Positions 1 to 10,779 of a DNA stretch of 20,023 bases are shown piece by piece. The position numbers and the translations under genes were made by a program. Origin of the DNA: Paramecium octaurelia (taxonomy: Eukaryota; Ciliophora; Oligohymenophorea; Peniculida; Parameciidae); the NCBI GenBank assembly GCA_905182995.1, contig CAJJDP010000133.1:320484-340506 (forward strand). Reading direction: 5' to 3'. How positions within the stretch are numbered: position 1 is the first letter of the stretch; every line of letters starts with the position of its first letter. The notes below the pieces were generated by a model. It saw nothing but the letters and a program-made list of their open reading frames with translations. It was not told the origin of the DNA and made no database searches.

Positions 1-9
1 TATATATGA

Positions 10-478
10 TGTATGGTTATTTATTAAGTTTAATGGAAAGTGCAAATGATGTTTTACCCAATTTATTTTGAAGCAAGAATTCCATTTAATTTCTTAATTT
101 CAATATTTGCACTATCATGTTTATTTCCAAAATTCATGAATGTTTAACTACAAGCATTGAAAAAAATTTTCAACCTCTTTTCATTGACTTTGTTTTCTTA
201 TTCAATTTTTTATAATCTTCTCGATGCTCAATATGATTGCTATTCGCAATGAGTACCTAAAGATTTTGGGTTTCTATTTATTTGATAATTTACCTTTAGA
301 TTAAATTAAGTCTTAATTGAAATAAAATCTGTTTTTATTTATTAATTTTAAGTTCAATTTTCTCATAGTGTAAAGTCTATCCCAATTTGATGCTATAATT
401 ATTTTTTTCATCCTTTGGATTTTGGATTGGACTGGATTTCATTTCAGAAAAATATACTTTTATCTCTCTTGTATTTAT
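10..478 (+). pseudogene. possible membrane-protein remnant
   Basis: With TGA as the only stop, one frame is open from 10 to 249, with two adjacent ATGs at 46 and 49. A shifted frame is open from about 260 to 478. Both translate to hydrophobic, aromatic-rich segments; FNFLISIFALSCLF and AIIIFFILWILDW each look like a membrane helix. The frame change at 250-260 could be a frameshift or an unrecognised micro-intron. I recognise no family. It may be the 3' end of a membrane-protein gene entering from the left, but AT-rich DNA read in a T-rich frame gives hydrophobic peptides by chance, so this is weak. Confidence 0.25.
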
Positions 479-805
479 TGATAAAGAGAGTTTATCAAAT
501 TATTAGTCAATTGATTATAAAGTAATATTTCTTTTGATCATTAAATTCATTCTTTGGAAATTCAATTTATTTAATTCAGCTTCAGCCAGTCAGTAAGAAG
601 TTTATCTCTTTGATTATAAGCTTATTTGGTGGCCGCCTAAAGTAAGTGGAAAAAATGTATCGTGGTTGTCTTAAATTATACCTTCATCAATTTCAAAGAT
701 CACTTTTTTAAATGCTTTGAAATTTTGGGTTAGCATCAACAGAAATTAGTCATTAATTTTACACCTTCTGTAATTTAATATTTATCCATAAAAAATGCTT
801 TTTGA

Positions 806-1600
806 ATGTAAACTTAAAATTAAAGAGTAAATTCAAAATAATTTGTAATATTCTTTTTTGTAGTCACCTAATTGATTATTAATGATGAGGATTTGTCCAA
901 AATTATTCTTGCATAACTAATTTATCTTAAACTCAAAATATTCATATACAACATATAAAAATCAATCAATTATAAAGTGATTTCAAAAGTGAAATGTGAT
1001 ACATTAAATTTCTACATCATTCTTAAGGAACCCCTATTATTAGTAACAAAATTAGAATTTTTAAGAGGTCGTCTAATATATTTTATCCGTTTGGATAAAA
1101 CTTTAAATGATTTCATCATTTTTCTGAATATTTTTTATTTGGCATTAAATCAAAAATATGTAGGATCATCTCTATTCGTGGTGATTGTTAATCAAAATGT
1201 TCAAATTAATTTGGATATTATCTATCTTATTTTTGATGAAATTAAATAATAAAAGTATTATTTTATACCCTTAAAATTCAATATTAATTCTTCATTTTAC
1301 GTTCATTTAAATGTTAGTAACCCTATTAAAATTAAATTTTAACTGGCAACCTTTATTCATTAAGAAAAATCAAAAGACTAATGTTCATAGTTGAGGGGGT
1401 AATCAAAATAATAATAAAGACTTGTTAGGCGAAAATTTCCAATTTAATTGAGAGAAACCCGCAAATTATTAAACCAATATTGTTTGTCTTGCCATTTAAT
1501 ATATTTTGAGATTGAGACTACCAAAATCTTCAAAAAATTTGAATATATGGATATAAAAATGATATTTTAAGGAGTTGTTTACAACCGAAAAGAACTTTGA
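806..1600 (+). other. 264-codon ciliate-code open frame, unrecognised
   Basis: An ATG at 806 follows directly after an in-frame TGA (803-805), and the frame stays open to the TGA at 1598-1600 if TAA and TAG are glutamine. The first two thirds are rich in I, L, F and Y. The last third is more basic and contains a glutamine run encoded mostly by TAA. I recognise no domain. At this base composition several frames of this length are expected by chance in a 20 kb window. It also overlaps the tail of a better-supported minus-strand remnant (1560-2240), which argues against it. It is listed as a candidate only. Confidence 0.15.
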
Positions 1601-2240
1601 CTTCTTGAAACCTTTATTGTAAATAAATCACTTATATTTTTGCTTCACATTTTAAATATTTAGAGAATCTATCAGGAAGATAGTTCAAAACTTCATCCTT
1701 CATATTAACTAAAGGTTCTTCGAAAAATCCACATCCTTAGTAGCATTAGCGGTGGGGAAGCCATCATAAATATGTTTCGCTAACTTTAACTTCTCTCCTG
1801 CTTAATAATTAAGCTCTAGTTATTTGAAACTCTCAATGTCCTTTAAGCTATTTAACAATGTATAAATCTTGAAATTTATTTATAATAGCTATGCTGGGTA
1901 GAAAAGATCGAACCATTCTACAGCTTAAATTAGATTAAACAATGTAATGGTTGGTTGGATATTATTAAATCAACGAAATTCTCCATCGATACTACCATTG
2001 AGGAATCCTTTCCCATGTTTTGCCACCATAGTTTAATTCCTTTATATTCTTTGTCTGTCACTTTTATCGTTTAAATCCTATAGTATATTAGGATATTTAT
2101 TAATCCAAATGCATTTAATTCCCTGTAACTTCATTCTCTCTATCTCCTTTTTGAGCATTAAGTAATTAAGATATTTCTAATTTGCTTGAGGAAAAACTCA
2201 TCCCTCTCTTTTTAGTCTTCTTCATTTTATTTTATTGGTT
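1560..2240 (-). pseudogene. frameshifted minus-strand gene remnant, unknown family
   Basis: Read on the minus strand with ciliate code, a coherent hydrophilic protein appears in at least three pieces. The 5' piece contains ERDEFFLKQIR (about 2210-2175). After a shift, the central piece begins at an ATG (2156-2158) and includes MLKKEIERMKLQGIKCIW. It continues through an in-frame TGA at a likely former TGG (after DGEFR) into LFNLIQAVEWFDLFYPAQLL and AGEKLKLAKHIYDGFPTANA. After another shift, a third piece reads MKDEVLNYLPDRFSKYLKC (about 1705-1640). The composition and the smooth continuation across shifts look protein-like, unlike the plus strand here. I cannot assign a family or function. 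Micro-introns could explain some shifts, but the internal TGA favours a pseudogene. Confidence 0.4.
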
Positions 2241-2540
2241 ATATAAAGAAATAATTATTAGTTTTTTTACGATATTGACTTCACATGGTTTAATGTTGAT
2301 TTTGTTTTAGAGTATGTAATCCAAATTATAAGAGTATTTTCTTTTATCAATATTTCCTTTTCCATCTCAGATTTTTCTATCTTATTTAATATTTCCCTCG
2401 ATTTAATATATCTTTGATCAAATTTGATCATAAGTTAAATTATGGCGGATTAATTAATTTTCTAGTACGAATTAAAATTTTCAATATAGAGTTAAAAATT
2501 TAATGTTTGAGTGATGGTAAAATGACAGATCATTTATATA
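2241..2540. other. stretch without a recognisable gene
   Basis: AT-rich sequence with frequent TGA in the frames I followed and no recognisable domain or structural RNA. It separates the minus-strand remnant on the left from plus-strand coding traces on the right. Confidence 0.4.
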
Positions 2541-2544
2541 TATG

Positions 2545-4060
2545 TTGATAAGATCTGCAGAGATGTATAGAAATATATTTATCATCAAGAGAAAATGTTC
2601 TAACTCATATAGAAATTTGATTTGTTATGTGCTAAATATTTTAGGATCACATTTAAATCCATATATACCTTAGAATAAGATATAGTATAAAACGGACTTT
2701 CATAAGGATCACCAGTATCATATTTATTTAAAAAAATATTTAGATGAATTTTTAAAGACTCTTGTTAAATAATCTAAGTATTTAGGAATAGTAGTAAATC
2801 CCTTGGTAAAAAAATCATGTGTAATTCAAGACATTAAAAACAGTGCTGAATACAAACATTTCACAGTTACCAAAAGAATTTATGAAAAGGCTGCTATTGT
2901 TTTTAATTTACATTTAACCATAGTTTACTTTTAGTTTAATACCCTGTGTTATTTAACACAACAAAAACTATTATTAATGAGAATGCTTACTAAACAATAA
3001 TCAGAATGCTTTTAAAAAAGGTATTATGAAATTCTATAAAATATGTGTAAAGAAAAGAATAAATCAGGTCTTCTAAAACTAGAAAAAAGAGGATTAGAAT
3101 ACCAAAAATATTGCAGATTTACTAACAATAAAAAGGACAGTTAATGAGAGCTTAATTTAGAAATATTTCAATATCACCTAAATACTTATATTAAATATTT
3201 AAACTATTCTGGGCGTATTGTAAAAACAATTATGAAGTAAGAATATTTAAGAAATCTTTGAGCAGATAATTTTGGATTCGAAGAACTACAAAATCAGAGC
3301 GAGTATGAAAAGTATACTGTTTTATTTGTGTGTATTATTCCCAGAAATTGTGTAAAAATAATAATAAGCATTAAAATATGTATGGAACTACATCATCTTT
3401 TCATAGTAAGTTAGTAAGTTGCTCCACTTCATATTCATGAGAAAATGCTTATTTTCTAAAATTATTTTTCTCTTTAATAAATTGTTTTGATGTATGCATA
3501 TTAGTATGCTCCTAAATAATAAAAGTTAGATATTATAGATTTCTGATTAGATCACATCAATCAATAGGCATTAAGAATAATATTAGCGATCAAAATTCTA
3601 TTGACAATAAAAATTATGAAGATATCTTTGTGATAAATATTGATTAAAATGATAAAAAAATAAATAATATATAAAAAGCCTAATTTTTGAGAGTGATTTT
3701 ATCAAATTCCAAGCTAATAAAAAAGGCAATCAAATTGGAAGTTATAGACACTGAAGGATGTGATCATTGTCAACAACAGCTTCATAGTCAGTCTTTGCTG
3801 AAAAATTTAATATATTTTAATATTTCACATATCGAAATTAGATATAAAGAGGAATGCCATAGATTTCAGAGTTTAATATATTCTCAAAAAGCATAATTTT
3901 CATTTATGTTTCTAAATTAAAAGTTTAGTAATATTAGATCGAAGAAGGACCTAAATTCAGCAAATCCATATCAAAGCATGAAAGATATTAGGCATATATC
4001 CGAAGTATTTATGTTTAATCACACTAGGATTGATTACAAAATCTCTCAAACTCCTTGAAT
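2545..4060 (+). pseudogene. decayed coding traces, possibly retroelement-derived
   Basis: A plus-strand frame near 2691-2729 reads NGLSQGSPVSYLF, resembling reverse-transcriptase motif B (QGxPxSP). After a shift in the A-run at about 2730, the next frame reads YLDEFLKTLVK, which parallels IYLDEFIKELLK just after motif B in the retrotransposon at 14.2 kb. That second frame stays open to 3543 apart from TGA at 3145 and 3259. A further frame is open from about 3546 to the TGA at 4056 and contains a Cys-His pair (GCDHC). No YxDD motif follows at the expected place. The retroelement reading is therefore tentative, and the part beyond 2850 is unassigned. Confidence 0.3.
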
Positions 4061-4290
4061 TTTCATATCCAGATAGTATTAATAAAGTTTAAATATTTTT
4101 ATCTTCAATAATGTGATTTTTTTGGCAAATTTATTAATAGTAACGAATCAATAATATATATTATATTCACTTTTCATTTCTTTAGACATTTAAAATGATT
4201 TAATAATTTAAGTCTTCTAAAACTCCTACAAAATTATCTGAGATGCTTTAATTGTGCAAACTTCTAAAACTCCCCTGATTGAAATAATTT

Positions 4291-4716
4291 TTAATTGCTT
4301 ATTCTGTACAAGTTGTTTTAAGAAACAGACAACTTAATGATGATCGGTACACAAATACCTTAGGAATAGAACAATATGTTATGATCCAGGAAGTATTAAT
4401 AGATGAAGTAAATCTAATTCTTTTGAAATATATTAGCATTTAAGAGAAAACCTGAATAAATATTATATTCAAGGGATATTCAAAATTTGACTGTAGAACA
4501 CTGAAAAAATCAATTATGTAAGCTTAATTCTTAGGTAATCTAAATTTGAAAAAAATTCTTTGGTCTATATATTTCTGGAACTAGAATAGCTCTATTTAAT
4601 TTTTTTAAAACTATAAAGAAATTATTTAAAGAAATATACAATGTCATACTCAAGGCAACTCTATGTTGGCTCTTTTGGATAAATATGTCAAAAATAAACG
4701 TATTTATAAATCTTGA
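4291..4716 (+). other. open coding-like frame with one internal TGA, unrecognised
   Basis: A plus-strand ciliate-code frame runs from about 4291 to a TGA near 4714, interrupted once by TGA at about 4453. It contains mixed hydrophilic and aromatic peptide such as LGIEQYVMIQEVLIDEVN, which looks more protein-like than average for this DNA. I recognise no domain. It may continue the decayed plus-strand material to its left. The overlapping minus-strand frame at 4540-4731 is not convincing. Confidence 0.2.
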
Positions 4717-5005
4717 ACCTATTTTAAGCATTTCAAAAAAGGATCAAACTTGTGTAAGATTCTAAATTCATACAATCTCATATTAATTATATATTAACGT
4801 AGTGAATTATATTTGTATTTTATGGATTGTTCACATGTTTCGATAAAACAAGAAAATAAAAAGGAAAGTTAAATACAGAATATGTTTGTTTAAAGATTAA
4901 GCATTTAAAATATATGAATTAAGATCATAACTTTGATAGTTTTAACCTTACTAATGCAGTGGACAAATAATAAGATCAAAATGTAATTACCCTTATTTTA
5001 ATTTT

Positions 5006-5062
5006 CAAGCAGCATTATGTTTTTGGTTAATGGAAATAACTTGGTCTTAGCATTCAATTGCT
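5006..5062 (+). repeat. 57-bp direct repeat, copy 1
   Basis: This 57-bp segment matches 5166-5222 at 46 of 57 positions by hand alignment, at an offset of 160 bp. In one plus frame it reads GQWKQLGLSIQLL, where the second copy reads DQWKQLGRCIQLL. The 160-bp offset is not a multiple of three, so the copies lie in different frames unless a micro-intron or indel lies between them. A decayed internal-repeat protein, perhaps a leucine-rich-repeat protein, is one explanation. Confidence 0.5.
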
Positions 5063-5165
5063 TCTTAATTTCGATTTAAATTCATTAAAACTCTAAAACT
5101 AGATAAATAGTCGTTAATACCAAGCCTCAATAATAATATCTAAATGCTAATTATTCTTATTATAT

Positions 5166-5222
5166 CAAACAGCATCTATCTTTGGATTAATGGAAATAGC
5201 TTGGTCGTTGCATTCAATTGCT
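5166..5222 (+). repeat. 57-bp direct repeat, copy 2
   Basis: Second copy of the segment at 5006-5062, best conserved over its 3' two thirds (from the ATGGAAAT core to CATTCAATTGCT). The frame through this copy stays open past it to a TGA near 5430, with no recognisable domain. Confidence 0.5.
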
Positions 5223-5429
5223 AGAAACAAAAAGTATCATTTATGTTTTATATAAATCTTTGATAAGTCGAATAAATTTAGTCAGCTAGCTATATAAAGG
5301 GGGATACTAACTATCTTTTTAATTTTTATGCTACATTTAAGAAATAAACATGAATCTAGTGATGCTATTTATTAGTTATAGTATGTGTCAGTAAGAGAAT
5401 AAATATAACTTAAAGATGCTTAAATTACA

Positions 5430-6535
5430 TTGAATTTAAGAAAAAGCAGCTTAAACGAATAGGATTAATTTGATCAATATATTTGTAAAATAAATTTATA
5501 TAGAAAAACAAGAATAACTGAGTAAATAAAAATTGCTTTATATATAAATTTAAATTGTAAATTTATGATATATGGAATAATACAAGCGTTGAATTAAACC
5601 AGATTATTGATGATTATCAAAATTAAGAAAAGTGAATTTGAAATGTAATCACTATTAAGAATGCAATCAAAAAACGTCATATCTCTAAATTTACATCATA
5701 TTAGTATTTTGAACTACCTATTGAATTTTGCATACTAAATTATTAGAATATACACATAAAATATCTTTGAAATATCAATTACTGAAAATAATAATTTAAT
5801 AATATTCAAAACAACACAAAAAATTGAGACAGTATTAAAAAAACAACCTTGCATTAAATCAATCAAATAAAGCATAATTTCATACCATTTTCAAAAATTA
5901 TTTTGCTACAAATACTTATTTTCAAATTCTTGTATTTTAACTTCACAAATTCTAATCACATTTCACATCAATAAGTAAAATAAATTGAACCAAAATTTAC
6001 ATTCATTTTATTTCAATTTTAATAACGAGATTCAATCTCTATTTTATCAAAATATATTTACTCCTCATTGTTATATATTTAATTTTTCAATCTTGAAAAC
6101 TTCACATATTTCATGATAGGGCAAGCAACAAGTCAGCCAAAACAATTGTGTTTTATCTCTCTTAGTTTAGGGAAGTAGACCAAAAAAATTTGATATTTGC
6201 ATCTTATTCAAAGTTATTCTCTCAATAGATTAGGTTAGATTTAATTGAGTTTTGTTCTTTATTCCTGAATTTTACTCCAAAAATATAAAAAGAGAAAAAT
6301 TATGAGTTAGTGACCATTATAATTCTTGAAAATAATTAATTGATGTTATGGTAATTGAATCATTAATCCAATCGATTATGGTATTTATGCATTAACTTAA
6401 AATACATGCCACGCAGAGTTGTCTATTCTAATTTTCATCTACAAATAAATTCGAAAATTTGACTGACCCCTAAATATATTATAGTGTATAAATTCATTCT
6501 AAAGTATTAGAAATTCAATATTATATTTAATAAAA
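5430..6535. other. long stretch without a convincing gene; upstream region of the WD40 gene
   Basis: Very AT-rich. I see no protein family, RNA gene or repeat array. The last few hundred bases are the 5' flank of the WD40 gene. An in-frame TGA at 6464-6466 lies 72 bases before its ATG and bounds the coding region. No promoter element can be defined from the sequence alone. Confidence 0.5.
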
Positions 6536-9211
6536 ATGACTCAAAGAAAGAAAGGTGACTTTATTGAGGTTTTATAATGCATTGAAGATATAGATGTGAA
6601 AATCTACAATGTAATAATTGAAATGCACTTAAAGGAAGGAGATTCAGATTTTCTAAAATTTCTTTCAAATTATTAATATAAACTTAGTTATGAAAAATAC
6701 ATGTTTTTATGTGACAATTTATGGCATTTTGATAAGTATTGGAAATTAGATGCCGTTAAAAGTAACATTAAGAAAATTACAAATGTTCTCCAAATAATAA
6801 AGGAAAATGAATTTAATGAAAAGAATTACTCAATAGATGAGAATTAAGAAATTAAGGAAGATCTGATTAAAAAAATCTCATCAAATAAGAACATTATAGA
6901 ATTTTTAACCTTTTTAGTTCATCTGACTGCTTTAGACGAGAGTTTCATAAAGTGTGGATCAAATTCTCTTCATTTATTAGTTTTAATGAAAGTTGATTTG
7001 AGGGAATAATCTTTTTAGAATATTAGAATTAAAAATACTTCCTTAATAGGAGCAAACTTAGTAAGGAGTGATTTAAGTGAATCTGAATTTGAAAATGTCG
7101 TTATTAGCGGAATGAATATGAATTAAGCTAAATTATTTAATTGTAAATGGAAAAATTTAAGAATAAATGAATTAAATTAGTTAAATAGTCATATAAGTTA
7201 TGTTAATACAGTTTGCTTTTCTTTAGATGGCAACTCATTAGCCTCTTGCAGTGATGATTAATCTCTATGTATGTGGAATGTAAAAACAGGAAAAATAAAT
7301 TCTATAATCAAAGGAAAATGGGATGTAATGTCAGCATGCTTCTCATCCAATAACAATATATTAGTTTTCAGCAGCAGAGAATTTATGTATTTATTGAATC
7401 TAAAAACAGGAAAATAAATATCAAAATTATATGGTCATTCAGAGAGAGTTAATTCAATTTGTATCTCTTCTGATGGTACGACATTAGCATCTGGTAGCTA
7501 TGACAAGTCTATCCGTTTATGGGATGTTAAGACACGGTAATAAAAAGCCAAATTAGATGGTCATGAAAAAAAAATTCGATCAGTCAATTTCTCGCCTGAT
7601 GGTTCTACATTAGCATCTGGTAGTGATGATAACTCTATCCGTTTATGGGATGTTAAGACAGGATAATAAAAAGTCAAATTAGATGGTCATTCAGATAATA
7701 TTAAATCAATTTGTTACTCTCCTGATGGTACTATATTAGCATCTGGTAGTTCAGATAAGACGATTCGTTTATGGGATGTTAAGACAGGATAATAAAAAGC
7801 CAGATTAGATGGTCATTCATCAACTGTATAGTCAGTCAATTTCTCTCCTGATGGTTCTACATTAGCATCTGGTCATGATGAAAACTCCATCCTTTTATGG
7901 GATGTTGAGACAGGATAATAAAAAGTCAAATTAGATGGTCATTCAGATTCAGTTAGATCAGTCAATTTCTCACCTGATGGCACTACATTAGCATCTGGTA
8001 GTTCAGATTAGTCTATCCGTTTATGGGATTTTAATACAAGATAATAAAAAGCCAAATTAGATTGTCATTCATCAATAATATGGTCAGTCAATTTCTCTCC
8101 TGATGGAAATACATTAGCATCTGGTAGTTCAGATAAGACGATCCGTTTATGGGATGTTAAGACAGGATAATAAAAAGCCAAACTAGATGGTCATGAAAAT
8201 GAAATTATATCAGTCAATTTTTCTCCTGATGGTTCTACATTAGCATCAGGTAGCGTAGATAACTCAATCCGTTTATGGGATGTTAATACAAGATATTAAA
8301 AAGCCAAATTAGATTGTTATTAATCAATAGTATGGTCAGTCAATTTCTCTCCTGATGGAAACACATTAGCGTCTGGTAGTTCAGATAAGTCGATCCTTTT
8401 ATGGGATGTTAAGACAGGAGAATAAAAAGCCAAACTAGATGGTCATTCATCAACTGTATAGTCAGTCAATTTCTCTCCTGATGGTGCTACATTAGCATCT
8501 GGTAGTTCAGATAACTCTATCCTTTTATGGGATGTTAAGACAGGATAATAAAAAGCCAAATTAGATGGTCATTCCTTAGGTGTAGAGTCAGTCAATTTCT
8601 CTCCTGATGGTGCTACATTGGCATCTGGTAGTTCAGATAACTCTATTCGTTTATGGGACGTTAAGACAGGATAATAAAAAGCCAAATTAGATGGTCATTC
8701 ACGTAATGTTATATCAGTCTTTTTCTCTCCTGATGGTATTATATTAGCATCTGGTAGTTCAGATAACTCTATCCGTTTATGGGATGTTAAGACAGGACAA
8801 CAAAAGGCCAAATTAAATGGTCATTCATCAACTGTATGGTCAGTCAATTTCTCTCCTGATGGTGCTACATTAGCATCTGGTAGTTGGGATAATTCTATCC
8901 GTTTATGGGATGTTAAGACAGTATAATAAAACCTATCTTCAGATCATTGTTACAAAGATATGTTATCGTTATTGAAACCTTCGAAAAATTAAAATACAGT
9001 TCATTCAGAAAGTAGTATTTTTTTTTTCTCTATTCTAGCAACCTCTAATATTACAATTTTAGTAATTTCTAAAAATCCTATTTTGGAAGCATAAGGAGCT
9101 TTAATCTTGAAAGGAGAATTTTTCAATTATTAGGGCAAGGATCTAAAATCGTTATTCAAATCTAAAGGTAGTTTGATATTAGAAAACTAAAAAGAATTGA
9201 TATAAAATTGA
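6536..9211 (+). CDS. 14-repeat WD40 protein with pentapeptide-like N-terminal segment
   Basis: This intronless ciliate-code frame encodes 891 residues and ends at TGA 9209-9211. The ATG at 6536 is the first after an in-frame TGA at 6464. Residues 1-150 form a mostly charged domain I cannot name. Residues about 151-210 have pentapeptide-like periodicity ([20 protein letters not shown]). Residues about 220-800 hold 14 WD40 repeats of the form [35 protein letters not shown]. Fourteen blades would suit two seven-bladed propellers, typical protein-interaction scaffolds. Repeat 2 is degenerate. The tail (LISK-like strand, [20 protein letters not shown]) resembles the C-terminus I associate with Paramecium WD40 paralogues. 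Glutamine is written mostly TAA or TAG. The substrate or partner is unknown. No break is seen, so it is probably functional. Confidence 0.93.
7190..8932 (+). repeat. tandem 126-bp WD40-coding repeat array
   Basis: From repeat 3 (GAT of SDG at 7472) to repeat 14 (GAT of PDG at 8858) the spacing is exactly 11 times 126 bp, with no net indel. Most units are nearly identical at the DNA level. Repeats 1 and 2 are older: the first two intervals total 246 bp rather than 252, and repeat 2 has lost the SPDG signature. Repeats 7-8 and 9-10 share private variants (NTR plus LDC, then [11 protein letters not shown]), which implies a two-unit duplication of 252 bp. Repeats 6 and 11 share SSTVQ and SILLWDV. 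Confidence 0.92.
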
Positions 9212-9820
9212 TTATTTCTAAGTACAAAACATTCTAGGTATTTAGAAATGTTAATTATTTGGAAGCAAATTTCCTTGCTCTCAAATTATTTTCGTTTTTA
9301 TAATTTTTATTAAGTATCTATTGGATATAAACTCATATAATTTTATTTGGAAAAGATCTATAAATAAGAGAATAAATCTAACTCGAAGACACTCTTATAA
9401 ATATCTGCTTGTTAATCTAAATTCCACTTTATATTTGAAAATTGCAATACTACTTATTTTCTACAGTTTGTACTTTCAATGTTCATCTATTAAAACTTGC
9501 TCATTCTAATTTTTAAATTTAATTAATTAATCTAATCAATTAATAAATTTGAAAATAAATGTATGATATGACAGCAAACATGTTTTGGAAATTTTTTTAT
9601 AATTCAATGAATTTATTAGAATCTTAATAAGAAAATTTATGAAAACATGTAATATATTTGAAATTAGAAATTCATGATAAATTATTTATTAATTATTATT
9701 GTTGTTTAATGATTTATCCTATTTCTATTTTTCTAAAGGAAAAAAGTGTGATTAGAGTACTAATTGTTAAATATGATATTTAGGAGTGGCAATATCAATT
9801 CTTTTTATTGACCTACTGTT
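9212..9820. other. intergenic stretch downstream of the WD40 gene
   Basis: AT-rich, with no recognisable protein domain. A 62-codon frame at 9321-9509 has no family features, and its extension under ciliate code adds nothing; I treat it as chance. A TTAATTAATTAAT-type, partly palindromic stretch lies at about 9510-9550. No RNA gene is seen. Confidence 0.5.
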
Positions 9821-9827
9821 TAGCAGA

Positions 9828-10690
9828 TTTGAATCAAAATTAAGTAACAATTGAATGCCACCATAAAGGGTTATTCTTATTAATGCTAAAGTTGAATTCT
9901 GTTTGATTTAAAAAGGATAATTTATTGTTAATTCTTAAAATTTAGAAAATGCATTATTAATTCATCAAAAAAATGGTAACTAAACTCAAGCAATCTCAAG
10001 AAGTAATTAAATGTAATAATGAAACTATTTCTATTAATCCTAAATCTGATACTAATGAATGAAAACGGTAAATTATTTTTAAATAGTAAAAAATAGGATT
10101 TACTTTAGGCAATATGAATAAATATCATGAAGCTATTAAATGTTTCAATAAAGCCATTTCTATTAACCATAAAATGGTGCTGCTTGAAGTAAAAGGGTAA
10201 TCTTTTAGTTAAATATTTATATTTAGATTTGTCTTATCAATTCATTCATATTTATATCGTTGTAAACAATTTGAAACAATATCAAAAAAGATTAAATGTT
10301 TAGAACAAGCAATATCTAAAATCCAAAGATGATTATGCATTAGCATAGAAAGGTAATTTATTTTTATTCACATATTATTGAATTATATGAATGCACTCTC
10401 AAATATTGAACGAGCCCTTAAATAAAATTAATGTTTTTAGATTTAAATTAAGAGTAATTTAATCTGTAATTTATTTTATCTAATCTATTATTAAATGTAG
10501 AATAATATTTGACTTTGGTTGAATTAGCGAGAAATCTTAAACTAAATAATTTATAGTCTGCATAAGAATTTAGATTGGTCAGAATGCTTATCTGCCAAAA
10601 TAACTTTCAAAATTAAGAGCATCCTCCAATTAGTATTTTGAATTATATTATATACTTTTTTATCAAGATATTAAAAAAAAATCAATTTAA
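9828..10690 (+). pseudogene. decayed TPR protein gene (copy 1)
   Basis: Plus-strand peptides in shifting frames match a TPR protein like the intact one at 16852-18317. An N-terminal trace reads TIECHHKG, resembling a B-box-like metal-binding start. TPR units read NMNKYHEAIKCFNKAISIN, then CLEQAISK followed in another frame by KDDYALAQKG, then NALSNIERALKQN. A plausible 29-nt micro-intron (GTA...TAG) lies at 10068-10096 and joins a Lys/Asn codon to GFTLGN. A 30-nt candidate follows the next repeat. Internal TGAs (for example just before 10068) and frame changes between units indicate decay. A later open stretch (VELARNLKLNNLQSAQEF) may be its C-terminal part. Confidence 0.6.
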
Positions 10691-10779
10691 ATAATTTTTC
10701 TAGGCTCTTTATGTATGAATATTTTTCAATTTCATCAAAAAAAAGTGATGAAATTTAATTAATCTCTATCATGCTCTAT

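Noticed and set aside
977..1249. 90-residue standard-code ORF starting at GTG
   Set aside because: TAA and TAG are not stops here and GTG starts are not expected. It is only part of a longer ciliate-code frame (806-1600) that is itself weak.
3687..3896. 69-residue standard-code ORF
   Set aside because: It is bounded by codons that encode glutamine in this organism. It is a slice of a longer open frame (about 3546-4058) with no recognised domain.
4540..4731. 63-residue minus-strand ORF
   Set aside because: No domain, and the opposite strand carries a longer and more protein-like frame over the same bases.
7190..8932. Tandem 126-bp repeats considered as a satellite or CRISPR-like array
   Set aside because: The repeats are in frame throughout, encode WD40 blades, and have no spacers.
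9321..9509. 62-residue plus-strand ORF after the WD40 gene
   Set aside because: It is separated from the WD40 frame by its TGA, has no family features, and is within the length expected by chance.
9510..9550. TTAATTAATTAAT-rich palindromic stretch as a terminator or origin
   Set aside because: Such runs are expected in DNA this AT-rich, and nothing else supports a function.
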